This document shows, piece after piece, positions 33,783 through 45,947 of a stretch of DNA of 64,000 bases. The stretch's first letter is position 1, and the number at the start of each line of letters is the position of its first letter. The stretch spans positions 186,001 through 250,000 of the forward strand of contig NZ_JAJFZK010000005.1 of assembly GCF_020731355.1 (NCBI RefSeq), given 5' to 3'. The notes under the pieces are model-generated. The model was given only the letters and a program-made list of their open reading frames with translations, was not told where the DNA came from and searched no databases. The stretch comes from Bacillus sp. REN16 (GTDB taxonomy: Bacteria > Bacillota > Bacilli > Bacillales > Bacillaceae_L). Both the position numbers and the translations under genes were made by a program.

Positions 33783-34884
33783 ATGGAATTAGTAGATATT
33801 AAGCATGAACTCGACAAAATGGCTAAGAAATTAGCGGGCTTCAGGGGGTCTCTTTGACTTAGAGGCCAAACAAGCGCGCATCACCGAGCTTGATGAAATG
33901 ATGTCAATGCCTGACTTCTGGAATGACCAGAATGCCGCGCAAACGGTGATCAACGAAGCAAATGCATTAAAGGACCTGGTAGTTGAATTTACAAACCTAA
34001 ATGATTCTTATGAAAATTTAGAGCTTACTTATCAACTTGTGAAGGAAGAGCCAGATGCCGATTTACAAGCAGAGCTAGATGAGGAAATTCAGGAATTGTC
34101 GAAGAGCGTAAGTGATTTTGAGTTGCAGCTTCTTTTAAGCGAGCCTTATGATAAAAATAATGCGATCCTAGAGCTCCACCCAGGTGCTGGTGGAACAGAG
34201 TCACAGGACTGGGGTTCCTTACTACTTCGCATGTACACGCGTTGGGCCGAGAAAAAGGGATTCAAGGTAGAAACATTGGACTATCTTCCTGGAGATGAAG
34301 CCGGGATTAAGAGTGTGACCCTTTTAATCAAAGGCCACAATGCCTACGGCTATTTGAAGGCTGAAAAAGGAGTACACCGTTTGGTTAGGATTTCACCGTT
34401 TGACTCATCAGGTCGCCGTCACACTTCATTCGTGTCTTGTGAGGTTATGCCAGAGTTTACCGATGACATCGAAATTGACATTCGAAACGAAGATTTGAAA
34501 ATCGATACGTACCGTGCAAGTGGGGCAGGCGGTCAGCACATCAATACCACTGACTCAGCTGTTCGTATTACGCACATCCCAACCAATACAGTCGTAACGT
34601 GTCAAAATGAACGTTCACAAATCAAAAACCGCGAACAAGCCATGAAAATGTTGAAGTCGAAGTTGTACCAGCTTGAGATTGAAAAACAACAAGCTGAATT
34701 GGACGAAATCCGCGGCGAACAAAAAGAAATCGGCTGGGGCAGCCAAATTCGCTCCTACGTCTTCCACCCGTACTCCATGGTCAAAGACCACCGGACAAAT
34801 GCGGAGGTTGGTAACACCGGAAGCGTCATGGACGGCGATATTGACATATTTATTGATGCATATTTGAGATCGAAATTGAATTAA
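33783..34884 (+). CDS. prfB: Peptide chain release factor 2 with programmed +1 frameshift
   Basis: The start is ATG 33783 (GGAGG upstream). Codon 25 is an in-frame TGA at 33855-33857. A +1 shift at CTT-T (33852-33855) continues as GAC TTA GAG and gives a 366-aa RF2. Motifs: '[11 protein letters not shown]', the SPF recognition tripeptide in '[15 protein letters not shown]' and the GGQ loop in '[20 protein letters not shown]'. RF2 releases proteins at UAA and UGA. The frameshift is autoregulation: when RF2 is scarce the ribosome pauses at UGA and shifts. Directly after secA, as in B. subtilis. Confidence 0.97.
33844..33858 (+). promoter_or_regulatory. RF2 programmed frameshift site
   Basis: A Shine-Dalgarno-like GGGGG stretch (33844-33848), three nucleotides, then CTT TGA C: the classical arrangement (SD-like element, slippery CTT-T, UGA followed by C). 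Confidence 0.95.
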
Positions 34885-34891
34885 CTTTTTT

Positions 34892-34923
34892 GGGAGGTGC
34901 AGCCGTGGGGCTGCCCCTTTTTA
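34892..34923 (+). terminator. Intrinsic terminator of prfB
   Basis: Stem with GCAGCC (34899-34904) and GGCTGC (34909-34914), flanked by GG/CCCC pairing, then TTTTT. Confidence 0.8.
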
Positions 34924-34929
34924 ATTGGC

Positions 34930-35040
34930 AAAACATGCTATCAGCCGAAAAAAGTGGCTAACAGCCATAAATAAAAATTATTGGCCATAAAGTAGTAGCT
35001 ATCAGCCGTAAATTTTATTTATTAGCCATAACACTAGAAT
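34930..35040. repeat. Degenerate short repeats (GCTATCAGCC type)
   Basis: About five imperfect units share the pattern [GC]TA[AT]CAGCC or [AT][TG]GCCATAA, spaced 17-25 nt, for example GCTATCAGCCG (34938), GCTAACAGCCATAAA, TTGGCCATAAA, GCTATCAGCCGTAAA and TTAGCCATAA. There is no coding potential. It fills most of the gap between prfB and the next gene, together with the block at 35090-35240. Confidence 0.6.
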
Positions 35041-35089
35041 GGCAGAATTAAGTGCGACTGATAGATACAAATTCTAATAGAACTAGAAA

Positions 35090-35240
35090 AAAATAAACGG
35101 AGGTTTTCCGATTAAACAAATAAAAACGACCCACTTTCACGTTTTTCGAGTCAATAACCGGAATCTCTCCGTCTATATAAGCTATTATCAGTGCCATTTC
35201 ATAAATAAGGGAAATTTCTCCGTCTGTCAGCTTCAATTTT
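35090..35240. repeat. Degenerate GGA-N4-TCC mini-hairpins
   Basis: Three short inverted units lie in this AT-rich stretch: CGGAGGTTTTCCG (near 35098), CCGGAATCTCTCCG (near 35158) and GGGAAATTTCTCC (near 35209). Spacing is about 50-60 nt. They resemble a decayed intergenic repeat; no gene or promoter is obvious, though the MCP promoter should lie at or beyond its right edge. Confidence 0.5.
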
Positions 35241-35329
35241 TATGCGATTAAGATTATAAACATATCTATATTCAATTCTATGAAAAAACTGTAAAATAGA
35301 GGTAGATATCAAAATTGGGGGACTACCTT

Positions 35330-36826
35330 ATGAATGAAAAGATTTTATCCATTGAAGAGCTAAAACGAGAGGATCTTATTCGAAAAAACAAATTGGTCGG
35401 TCTTGTTTCACTTATTTCTGTCATTTTGGCCATTGTTGTTGAGGCTTCAATTGGGCAGCCGCTTCAAATGATTCTAACGATCGGAATTGGCGGGGTGATT
35501 TTCCTATCAATCCTGCACTTATTAATTGCTAGGAATCTATTTTTAAACCAGACCCCCTATTTTTCAGTGATCGGGATTTCGGTGGTTCTGTTTGTCATTA
35601 TGTCTAGCTCGCAATCTGCGCCAATTGTCCTTTTACCGTTATATTTATTGACAACGGTTGCAATCTACAATATGCGGAAAACACTATTCTTTGGTGTCGC
35701 TTGCGCCGTCTTGATAACTGTTCTGTTTTTCCTGACAAAGGGATCGGAGTTTGGCTATACCCCGAAGGAGCTTATCATTTATTATTTAATTTTTACGGTT
35801 ATTATTGCGACCCTATTTTTCCAGAGCATTGTAACTGGAAGGCTGACTCAGGATATTCAGGCAACGCATATGCATACCGAGCAGCTGCTGGAAATGAGAA
35901 AGCAACATGCAGCCCAGCTTGAGGGAAGCTCACAAACGATCAGCGAAAACATTACAAACATCCGCCGCCAAGGGGAGGAGCAAATGCATTCCTTTAACGA
36001 AATGACCATTGCGGTTTCTGAAATCTCGTCGGGAATGAATACACAAAACGAATCAGCGTCAACGATTACCGAATCGATTGAGAATCTGAACCGGGTCGTT
36101 CAGGAGCTTGTAAAAGGGTCAAACCACCTGAGCATCCAGACGGAAAATACGAATCAGGCAGCTGACAATGGAAATGAAACGATTGACCTGTTACTCACAA
36201 AAATCACGGACTTCCATGAATCCGTAGATTCGATGTCTGAAACAATGAATCTGCTTGTTGAAAAAATAAACGAGACAAATAGATTTACGGATCGTATTCA
36301 GGAAATCGCATCACAGACAAATCTACTTGCACTAAACGCCTCAATCGAAGCGGCCCGTGCAGGTGATAGTGGAAAAGGTTTTGCTGTTGTTGCGGCTGAA
36401 ATTCGGAAGCTTTCTGAGGTAACATCGAACACAGCAAATCTCATCGCGGAAAATTTAAAAGAAGTAAACGAAAGCACCACCTTAACACAAAAACAAATGG
36501 CGGAAAACGCTGAAAAGATGGACGAAAGTGTTAAGCTTACGAAGGACACAAAGGGTGTGTTTACCGTAATCGATGACACCGTTTCCGAGCTAAATGAGGC
36601 TGTGAAGCATTTCGAAAAAATAACAAATGAAATCGGGAAATCAACGGTTTCCATCGAAACCTCTGTCAGTGAATTCGCGACCATCATTGAGGAAACAACA
36701 GCATCACTTGAAGAAATCACAGCATCCATCGAAAACCAAAACGGCCAAATGCAGCACCTTGTCTCCTACGTCCAAAACACAGACGACGCCACCGCTGAAC
36801 TGATGGAGATTTTTAAAGAAAAATAG
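35330..36826 (+). CDS. Methyl-accepting chemotaxis protein with polytopic membrane part
   Basis: 498 aa from ATG 35330 (GGGGGA 7 nt upstream); a TTG at 35315 lies within the ribosome site and is rejected. Six hydrophobic segments in the first about 185 residues replace the usual extracellular sensor, so the signal may be sensed in or near the membrane. No clear HAMP follows. The signalling hairpin is clear: '[20 protein letters not shown]' and '[20 protein letters not shown]'. It would bind CheW/CheA. The ligand is unknown. No sigma-D box was found upstream, unlike the MCP at 8863. It stands apart from other chemotaxis genes. Confidence 0.88.
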   Translation: MNEKILSIEELKREDLIRKNKLVGLVSLISVILAIVVEASIGQPLQMILTIGIGGVIFLSILHLLIARNLFLNQTPYFSVIGISVVLFVIMSSSQSAPIVLLPLYLLTTVAIYNMRKTLFFGVACAVLITVLFFLTKGSEFGYTPKELIIYYLIFTVIIATLFFQSIVTGRLTQDIQATHMHTEQLLEMRKQHAAQLEGSSQTISENITNIRRQGEEQMHSFNEMTIAVSEISSGMNTQNESASTITESIENLNRVVQELVKGSNHLSIQTENTNQAADNGNETIDLLLTKITDFHESVDSMSETMNLLVEKINETNRFTDRIQEIASQTNLLALNASIEAARAGDSGKGFAVVAAEIRKLSEVTSNTANLIAENLKEVNESTTLTQKQMAENAEKMDESVKLTKDTKGVFTVIDDTVSELNEAVKHFEKITNEIGKSTVSIETSVSEFATIIEETTASLEEITASIENQNGQMQHLVSYVQNTDDATAELMEIFKEK

Positions 36827-36887
36827 GGACCAGTCCCTCTGAACAAAAGACAATGGGCATCTATCCAAATAAAGGAGCGAAATACAT

Positions 36888-37883
36888 ATGGTCTACCAAG
36901 CTAGTGAAAGTCGTTATAGTGAAATGAAGTATAATCGCGTTGGAAAGTCCGGATTGCAGCTACCTGCGATTTCCTTAGGATTGTGGCATAATTTCGGAGG
37001 TGTAGACTCGTTTGAAAATGGACGAGCTATATTAAGAAGGGCCTTTGACCTTGGAGTTACCCATTTTGATTTGGCGAACAATTATGGTCCGCCACCAGGC
37101 AGTGCTGAAGAAATGTTTGGAAAAATGTTGAAAGCTGATTTTGCACCATATCGTGATGAAATAGTGATTTCCACGAAGGCGGGCTATCATATGTGGGAAG
37201 GTCCGTATGGAGATTGGGGCTCAAGAAAGTATTTGATTTCAAGCCTTGATCAAAGCTTAAAGCGATTGGGCCTTGAGTATGTGGACATTTTTTATTCTCA
37301 TCGTCCAGACCCGAACACTCCGCTTGAGGAAACAATGGGCGCCCTTGATCATATCGTAAGACAAGGAAAAGCATTGTATGTTGGAATTTCCAATTACAGT
37401 CCGACTCAAACGCTGGAAGCGGTTCGTATTTTAAGAGAGCTAGGTACACCTCTTCTTATTCATCAGCCAAGATATTCGATGTTTGACCGATGGATTGAGG
37501 ACGGATTGCAGGATGTGTTAACTGAAAATGGCGTGGGTTCGATCGTTTTTTCTCCGATGGCGCAAGGCTTGTTAACAAATAAATATCTTGGAGGCATTCC
37601 GAATGATTCAAGGGCTGCCAAGCAAAATACATTTCTTCAAAAAGATCAAATTACAGAGGATGTTTTACATAAAATCCAAAGTCTGAATGAACTTGCATCC
37701 GAAAGAGGACAAAGTCTAGCGCAAATGGCGTTAGCCTGGGTTCTGCGCAAAGGGCGTGTCACATCTGCCTTGGTTGGGGCGAGCAAAGTGAGCCAGGTCG
37801 AGGATAGTGTAGCCGCTATAAATAATCTCGAATTCACCGAAGAAGAATTAGCAAAAATTGAGGATATTCTAACCCAAAACTAG
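36888..37883 (+). CDS. Aldo/keto reductase, YghZ (AKR14) type
   Basis: 331 aa. 'MKYNRVGKSGLQLPAISLGLWHNFGG' at the start, 'THFDLANNYGPPPGSAEEMFG' with the catalytic Asp and Tyr, 'ISTKAGYHMWEGPYGDWGSRKYL' and 'DIFYSHRPDPNTP' match the YghZ/GpR subgroup, which reduces L-glyceraldehyde 3-phosphate and methylglyoxal with NADPH. TIM-barrel, cytoplasmic. RBS AAAGGAGCG. Stands alone between the MCP and the galactan locus, with its own terminator; whether it has a role in sugar metabolism with its neighbours is not shown. Confidence 0.9.
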   Translation: MVYQASESRYSEMKYNRVGKSGLQLPAISLGLWHNFGGVDSFENGRAILRRAFDLGVTHFDLANNYGPPPGSAEEMFGKMLKADFAPYRDEIVISTKAGYHMWEGPYGDWGSRKYLISSLDQSLKRLGLEYVDIFYSHRPDPNTPLEETMGALDHIVRQGKALYVGISNYSPTQTLEAVRILRELGTPLLIHQPRYSMFDRWIEDGLQDVLTENGVGSIVFSPMAQGLLTNKYLGGIPNDSRAAKQNTFLQKDQITEDVLHKIQSLNELASERGQSLAQMALAWVLRKGRVTSALVGASKVSQVEDSVAAINNLEFTEEELAKIEDILTQN

Positions 37884-37905
37884 TCATACTAGTAGTGCGC
37901 ATAAT

Positions 37906-37948
37906 AGAAGGGGAGTAACCTATACTTTAGGTTGCTCCTCTTTTATTT
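37906..37948 (+). terminator. Intrinsic terminator of the aldo/keto reductase gene
   Basis: Stem AAGGGGAGTAACCT with AGGTTGCTCCTCTT (37908-37942), one mismatch, then TTATTT. Confidence 0.8.
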
Positions 37949-38013
37949 GAGGTCTTTGCACTTTAACTTAAAATCTTGGGACATTGCCCCCGCTGTCTCA
38001 GTAAAAAATAAAA

Positions 38014-38036
38014 ATGTTTACTAAAAATGTTTACTT
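38014..38036 (+). promoter_or_regulatory. Repeated GTTTACT boxes before the first lacI-type gene
   Basis: ATGTTTACTAAAA followed by ATGTTTACTTTA puts two direct GTTTACT boxes about 60 nt upstream of the regulator gene. They resemble half-sites of the TTTAGTAAA operators near 39218 and 45860. Autoregulation is inference. Confidence 0.45.
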
Positions 38037-38093
38037 TACTCCAATTTCTGTATACTATATAAGTATAGGAATTACGGAAGGGATGAGAATAAT

Positions 38094-39104
38094 ATGGCCA
38101 CGATTCGTGATATCGCGCAAAAATCTGGCTTTTCAATTGCGACGGTTTCCAGGGTTCTAAATAATGATCTGAATTTATCTGTAAGTGACGAAACAAGGGA
38201 TAAAATTAAAGCGGTTGCGGATGGATTGGGATATAAAAAGAAACAAGGAACGACCCAGCTTAACAATATCGCCTTCCTATACTGGATATCCAACGAAGAA
38301 GAACTTGAGGATGTTTTTTTTAAGGGGATTCGGACGGAGCTTGAAAAGCAAGCAAAGGAACGGAAAATTGAACTGATTCGTTATAACAAAGATGAAGGTA
38401 TTGAAAAAGTTGAGAAGAATACGACCGCATTCATTGCAATTGGAAAATTAACCGATAAAGAAATCAAATACTTAGAGGAAATTACACCTCATGGCGTGTT
38501 TTTAAATACAAGCAGAGACCCTCAAAATCTGGATTCGGTCCTGCCGGATTTGAAGCTAATGACAGAATACATGATTCAGTTTTTTGAAAATCTAGGCTAT
38601 GACCGTATCGGGTTTATTGGTGCTGATGATTATGACATTGAAACAAATGAACCGATTCCGCAATTAAGGGAGATTACGTTTAGAAACTATCAACGGGAAC
38701 GAAATAAATTAAGAGAAGAAGATATCTTGATTGTACCTTCAAGTACCGTAAAGAATGGCTTCAAGGCAGCGATGAAAGCGATTCAGGAAATGGGAGATGA
38801 CCTTCCGGGAGCATTTGTCGTGGCGACAGATCCGCTTGCGATCGGGGCCCTTCAAGCATTTAATGAGATGCAAATTCCAATACCGCAAAGGGTCGCATTC
38901 TTTAGTATCAATAATATCAGTGTAACGAAATATGTTTCCCCGCCATTAACAACCTTCCATATTGATATTCCTACCATGTGTGAAACTGGTCTGGATCTAG
39001 TCGAGGAAAGGTTAACAAAAAATAGAACAACTGCGAAAACCGTATATATTCAGGGAAAACCCATTTTTCGAAAAAGCACACCATCAATTGAAGAAAAAAA
39101 GTGA
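38094..39104 (+). CDS. LacI-family regulator 1 of the galactan/galactose locus
   Basis: 336 aa. N-terminal HTH: '[24 protein letters not shown]', hinge near residue 50, then a periplasmic-binding-protein-like effector domain with 'FFENLGYDRIGFIGADDYD' and 'GAFVVATDPLAIGALQAFNE'. LacI-type proteins bind palindromic operators and let go when the sugar is bound. The position before the importer genes suggests that it represses them, as GanR does for ganSPQAB in B. subtilis. It is a paralogue of the regulator at 51485, with the same helix residues '[10 protein letters not shown]'. The stop lies in a terminator stem. Confidence 0.9.
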   Translation: MATIRDIAQKSGFSIATVSRVLNNDLNLSVSDETRDKIKAVADGLGYKKKQGTTQLNNIAFLYWISNEEELEDVFFKGIRTELEKQAKERKIELIRYNKDEGIEKVEKNTTAFIAIGKLTDKEIKYLEEITPHGVFLNTSRDPQNLDSVLPDLKLMTEYMIQFFENLGYDRIGFIGADDYDIETNEPIPQLREITFRNYQRERNKLREEDILIVPSSTVKNGFKAAMKAIQEMGDDLPGAFVVATDPLAIGALQAFNEMQIPIPQRVAFFSINNISVTKYVSPPLTTFHIDIPTMCETGLDLVEERLTKNRTTAKTVYIQGKPIFRKSTPSIEEKK

Positions 39105-39126
39105 GCCAGCTGGCTCATTTTTTTTG
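39102..39126 (+). terminator. Intrinsic terminator of LacI-type gene 1
   Basis: Palindrome TGAGCCAGCTGGCTCA (39102-39117) followed by a run of eight T. The stop codon TGA is part of the stem. Confidence 0.85.
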
Positions 39127-39215
39127 TCTTCAAAATGCGTTTTTATGGAGAAAGTAATAAGGGTGTTGTTAAGGAATGGGAAAAATGGTAAACAAAAGGG
39201 TAATAATCAAATATA

Positions 39216-39272
39216 TGTTTAGTAAAATAACTCAAATTAAACGTTTACATGTTTAGTTAAAAGTGCTATGAT
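39216..39272 (+). promoter_or_regulatory. Promoter with operator and cre-like site of the sugar-import operon
   Basis: -35 TTTACA (39244-39249), 17-nt spacer, -10 TATGAT (39267-39272). A TTTAGTAAAA box (39218-39227) and a GTTTAGTTAAAA box (39251-39262, inside the spacer) are probable LacI-type operators. A cre-like TTAAACGTTTACA (39237-39249, core AAACGTT) overlaps the -35, the right position for CcpA repression. Confidence 0.65.
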
Positions 39273-39313
39273 TTTATCAGTAAACAAATTACTAAAAAGG
39301 GGAAGGTGTTTTT

Positions 39314-40582
39314 ATGAAAAACAAATTCGGCTTGTTTATGTCAGGAGTTGTATTTACTGGTTTACTTACTGCTTGCGGAAGTTCGGGTGGCGGTCAAGGT
39401 GGCGCAGCTGATGATGTTGTTACAATCTGGGCAAATAATATTAACGTTCCAGTCTTAGAAAAGGCTGCGGAAATTTATAAAAAGGATCATCCAGATTTTA
39501 AAGTGGAAATTGTTGAAACTGGTGGTCAGGATATTAAAAGTAAAACAACCACAGGATTGCAGGCTGGCGGTAAAGGCCTCCCGGATGGAATGCTTCAAAC
39601 AGATGATGAACTACAAGGGAAATTAGAAGCGTTCCCAGGGGCGTTTGCAAACTTAAGTGAACTCGGGTTTGATGAGTTTAAGAATGATTTCCCGGATTTT
39701 AAATTAGAGGCTGTTTCAAAAAATGGAAATATCTACGCAATGCCATTTGATACTGGCCCAGCGGCTGTATTTTATCGTACAGATATCTTCGAAGAAGCTG
39801 GAGTAAATCCGGACGACATCAAAACATGGGATGACTATGTTGAAGCTGGCGGAAAAGTTAAAGAGGCAACAGGTAAAGCAATGCTAAGCTTTGACCAAGC
39901 AGATGCGAACCAATACACAATCATGTTAAACCAGCAAGGTGAAGGCTATTATGATGAGAATAATAACTTGACTGTTGGCAGTGAGGCTTCTGTTACTGCA
40001 CTTGAAGTGTTGAAAGGTTTGCATGACAAGGATGCTCTTCTCGGTGTTACGGGTTGGGATGCATGGGTAACGTCAATAGCAAACTCAGAGACTGCATCTG
40101 TTATTGCAGGTGGTTGGCTAGTTGGAACAATTGAACAACAAGCACTTGAGACAGAAGGTAAGTGGGGCTTAATGCCGTTACCAGCACATGAGGAAGGCGG
40201 ATCACGTTCATCTGTTCAAGGTGGTAGCTCATTTGTGATTCCTTCAACTGGTAATCAGGTGGAAGAAACATATGACTTCTTATCATGGTTTACAACAAGT
40301 GTTGAGGCACAAGAACTTGCAATGGAAGGCGGATTATTCCCTACCTATGCACCTGTTTTCGAATCAGAAATGTTTGATGCAGAAGAGCCATTCTTCGGAA
40401 ATCAAAAAATCTGGCGTTTCTTAGCTGACGAAATGGACAAGATTCCAACGATTATCTATACAAAAAATGACCCAATCGCTCGTGATGAAATTGTAAAAGC
40501 GCAAGGTGAAGCGTTGAATGGAAAAAGCGCGGACGAAGCGATGAAACAGGCTAAGAAAAATATTGAAAATCGTATGAAATAA
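39314..40582 (+). CDS. ganS: ABC sugar-binding lipoprotein (GanS/CycB-like)
   Basis: 422 aa. A lipoprotein signal peptide with lipobox 'LLTAC' (Cys21) then a Gly-rich linker and a family 1 solute-binding protein ('VTIWANNINVPVLEKAAEIYK', 'YAMPFDTGPAAVFYRTDIFEEAG', 'WDAWVTSIANSETASVIAGGWL'). It should capture short galactans (beta-galacto-oligosaccharides) at the membrane outer face, judged by position beside permeases, two beta-galactosidases and a galactanase; the ligand itself is inferred. RBS AAAAGGGGAAGG. No ATPase subunit is encoded nearby, as in B. subtilis, where MsmX serves many sugar importers. The symbol rests on context. Confidence 0.85.
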   Translation: MKNKFGLFMSGVVFTGLLTACGSSGGGQGGAADDVVTIWANNINVPVLEKAAEIYKKDHPDFKVEIVETGGQDIKSKTTTGLQAGGKGLPDGMLQTDDELQGKLEAFPGAFANLSELGFDEFKNDFPDFKLEAVSKNGNIYAMPFDTGPAAVFYRTDIFEEAGVNPDDIKTWDDYVEAGGKVKEATGKAMLSFDQADANQYTIMLNQQGEGYYDENNNLTVGSEASVTALEVLKGLHDKDALLGVTGWDAWVTSIANSETASVIAGGWLVGTIEQQALETEGKWGLMPLPAHEEGGSRSSVQGGSSFVIPSTGNQVEETYDFLSWFTTSVEAQELAMEGGLFPTYAPVFESEMFDAEEPFFGNQKIWRFLADEMDKIPTIIYTKNDPIARDEIVKAQGEALNGKSADEAMKQAKKNIENRMK

Positions 40583-40598
40583 GTAATCTACCAAATCG

Positions 40599-40626
40599 AG
40601 GTAATGAAGGACATCTTTCATTACCT
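40599..40626 (+). promoter_or_regulatory. Intercistronic hairpin after the binding-protein gene
   Basis: A perfect 10-bp stem, AGGTAATGAA (40599-40608) with TTCATTACCT (40617-40626), has no T run. Hairpins at this place often stabilise the binding-protein mRNA over that of the permeases. Confidence 0.6.
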
Positions 40627-40653
40627 CTCCCATGATTAAGGGGGTTTGACAAC

Positions 40654-41520
40654 ATGATGAATCAAATAAACAGAACAAAATGGACACCGTATTTATTTTT
40701 AGCCCCAGCGCTCATTTTATTTCTTATATTCACGGTATACCCGATCATTTCTTCATTTATTTTAAGCTTTCAAACATCTGAGGGTGGAGTATACGTATTT
40801 ACTGGACTTGATAACTATATTCGATTATTCAAAGATACAACATTCCATCAAGCCCTATTCAATACATTTATCATCTTCATTGTTCAAGTACCAATTATGA
40901 TATTTTTCGCGCTCATACTAGCAGCGTTATTAAATAGTAAGCTATTGAAATTTAAGGGATTTTTCCGTACAGGATTCTTTTTGCCAGCTGTAACGTCATT
41001 GGTTGCATATTCTATTTTGTTCTCAATCATTTTGATGGACAAAGGTATCTTCAATCAATTTTTATCACTGATTGGAATTGACGCTATTCCTTGGTTAAAT
41101 GATCCATTTTGGGCGAAGGTTTCGATTATTATTGCGATGACATGGAGATGGACAGGTTATAACATGGTCATCTATCTTGCAGCAATGCAGAATATTTCAG
41201 AGGAAACGTATGAAGCTGCTTCCATGGATGGTGCAGGAAAGGTTCGACAATTCTTCTCGATTACAGTTCCACAGTTGAAGCCGATTATTTTGTTCACTTC
41301 AATTATATCGACAATCGCAACTTTACAGCTATTTGATGAACCGTTTAACCTAACAAAAGGTGGACCTGGAGATTCAACAACAACACTAGGATTAATGATT
41401 TATAAAAATGGATTCCAATACTATGACTTTAGCTATGCTTCTGCCATTGCCTATGTAGTGGTCGTCATCGTTGCAGTCCTATCACTCATTCAGTCTAAAG
41501 TAACGGGAGATGGTAAATAA
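40654..41520 (+). CDS. ganP: ABC sugar permease 1 (GanP-like)
   Basis: 288 aa with six membrane segments and the family EAA loop 'EETYEAASMDGAGKVRQFFSITVPQLKP' (read in part), which contacts the ATPase. The N-terminus 'RTKWTPYLFLAPALILFLIFTVYPII' is typical of MalF-type permeases without the long periplasmic insert; it is much shorter than B. subtilis GanP (about 418 aa), so the symbol is by position. The stop overlaps the next start (TAATG). RBS AAGGGGG before the tandem ATG pair at 40654. Confidence 0.85.
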   Translation: MMNQINRTKWTPYLFLAPALILFLIFTVYPIISSFILSFQTSEGGVYVFTGLDNYIRLFKDTTFHQALFNTFIIFIVQVPIMIFFALILAALLNSKLLKFKGFFRTGFFLPAVTSLVAYSILFSIILMDKGIFNQFLSLIGIDAIPWLNDPFWAKVSIIIAMTWRWTGYNMVIYLAAMQNISEETYEAASMDGAGKVRQFFSITVPQLKPIILFTSIISTIATLQLFDEPFNLTKGGPGDSTTTLGLMIYKNGFQYYDFSYASAIAYVVVVIVAVLSLIQSKVTGDGK

Positions 41521-42353
41521 TGCTGGAAAATAAGACATCAAGATTTTCGAGAAAAGCAGGTCTTTATCTTCTCCTGCTGATTGGTATCGTGATTTCAATC
41601 TTCCCATTTTATTGGATGCTAGTTGGTGCAACAAATCATACAAGTAAAATGTTCTCAAATCCTCCGACATTATGGTTTGGAGATCAATTTTTAACGAACT
41701 TTACAAACTTAAATAATAGCATCAATATTTGGCGGGTATTGTTTAATTCCGTGTTTGTTTCAGGTGTTTATGTGATATTGGCACTGATGGTATCAACGAT
41801 GGCTGCATATGCACTAGCGAAATTTCATTTTAAAGGGAATAAATTTATTTTTACAACGTTTCTATTATCGATGATGATTCCGTATCAAGCCCTTCTGATT
41901 CCTCAGTTTCGGATGATGGCTGATTACGGATTACTAAATACGTATATTGCGCTTATTTTACCAACCGTTTGTACACCTTTTGCCATCTTTTTAATGAGGC
42001 AAAACTTTATGGCGTTTCCAACAGAATTAATTGAAGCGGCCCGCATGGATGGAGCGGGAGAAATGAAAATCTTCTTCCAGATTGTCATCCCGTCTATGAA
42101 ACCGGCACTTGCTGCAACTTCGATCTTCTTATTCCTGTCACAGTGGAATAACTTTCTGTGGCCATTGGTTGTAACGACAACAACGGATATGTATACATTC
42201 CCAGTTGCGTTATCAAGTCTAAAAGGTGTTTCAATCATCGACTATGGTCAAATCAATGTCGGAATTTTAATCGCAACTATTCCAATTATCATTTTCTTCC
42301 TTGCCCTACAAAAGCATTTCATCCAGGGAATGCTGGGAAGCGCGATAAAATAA
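41520..42353 (+). CDS. ganQ: ABC sugar permease 2 (GanQ-like)
   Basis: 277 aa, six membrane segments, EAA loop 'TELIEAARMDGAGEMKIFFQIVIPSMKP' (read in part) and the usual 'PFYWMLVGATNHTSKMF' near the N-terminus. MalG-type partner of the preceding permease; both form the channel for galacto-oligosaccharides. Starts one base before the end of ganP, so translation is coupled. Followed by a GGGAC-type hairpin and lacZ. Confidence 0.88.
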   Translation: MLENKTSRFSRKAGLYLLLLIGIVISIFPFYWMLVGATNHTSKMFSNPPTLWFGDQFLTNFTNLNNSINIWRVLFNSVFVSGVYVILALMVSTMAAYALAKFHFKGNKFIFTTFLLSMMIPYQALLIPQFRMMADYGLLNTYIALILPTVCTPFAIFLMRQNFMAFPTELIEAARMDGAGEMKIFFQIVIPSMKPALAATSIFLFLSQWNNFLWPLVVTTTTDMYTFPVALSSLKGVSIIDYGQINVGILIATIPIIIFFLALQKHFIQGMLGSAIK

Positions 42354-42397
42354 TGGGTCAAGGGGGCAGGTTCACTGTCCTACTTCACTAAAATACT

Positions 42398-42423
42398 GGG
42401 ACGAGGGACAGCTCCCTTGTCCC
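42398..42423 (+). terminator. GGGAC-type hairpin between ganQ and lacZ
   Basis: Stem GGGACGAGGGA (42398-42408) with TCCCTTGTCCC (42413-42423), followed by AAAATTAAC, not by T. It may be an intergenic repeat hairpin more than a true terminator; related GGGAC/GTCCC hairpins occur at 50897-50935. Confidence 0.6.
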
Positions 42424-42431
42424 AAAATTAA

Positions 42432-45599
<3,168 letters not shown>

Positions 45600-45605
45600 G
45601 CAGTG

Positions 45606-45657
45606 GCGCCTGCCATCATGGGATTTCATTCCTGTGGTGGTGGGCATTTTTTTGTAT
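45606..45657 (+). terminator. Intrinsic terminator of lacZ
   Basis: A 16-bp imperfect stem (45606-45623 with 45630-45648, G-T pairs) followed by a run of seven T. Confidence 0.75.
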
Positions 45658-45858
45658 TTGGACAGAAGGATTGGCGTGCGGGGATTAAGTTGCGGAATAC
45701 GGCTGTGATTCGGACAAGCTAAGTATAAAAGTTGATAGTTCTGTCTGAATGGAACCCTGATTGGGACAAGTTCTCAAAGAAAATCGCAAAACGAGTCCGA
45801 CTGCGAAACCCCACTCTCAAAAGTAATTAGAATCTATCGTAAACCTCCGTGAGTAAAG

Positions 45859-45913
45859 TTTTAGTAAAGTTTAACTAAAAATCATTGACCTCTTTAACAA
45901 AGCGATCTACAAT
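45859..45913 (+). promoter_or_regulatory. galK promoter with palindromic TTTAGT operator
   Basis: A 22-bp near-palindrome (45859-45880) with half-sites TTTTAGT and ACTAAAA ends just before the -35 TTGACC (45885-45890), 17-nt spacer and -10 TACAAT (45908-45913). It is the most symmetric of the TTTAGT sites in this locus and the best model for the LacI-type operator. The rest of the 45658-45858 gap has no recognisable feature. Confidence 0.75.
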
Positions 45914-45947
45914 GAAAGTAGAAACCAAAGTATTGGAGGCAATCAAC

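Noticed and set aside
33898-34884. prfB starting at an internal ATG near 33898
   Set aside because: The RF2 N-terminus and the classical frameshift site upstream at 33855 show the true start at 33783.
35048-35236. 62-aa minus-strand frame between prfB and the MCP gene
   Set aside because: It starts with TTG without ribosome site and lies in the degenerate GGA-N4-TCC repeats.
45885-45947. N-terminal extension of galactokinase
   Set aside because: It contains the -35 and -10 boxes; the ribosome site GGAGG points to 45948.
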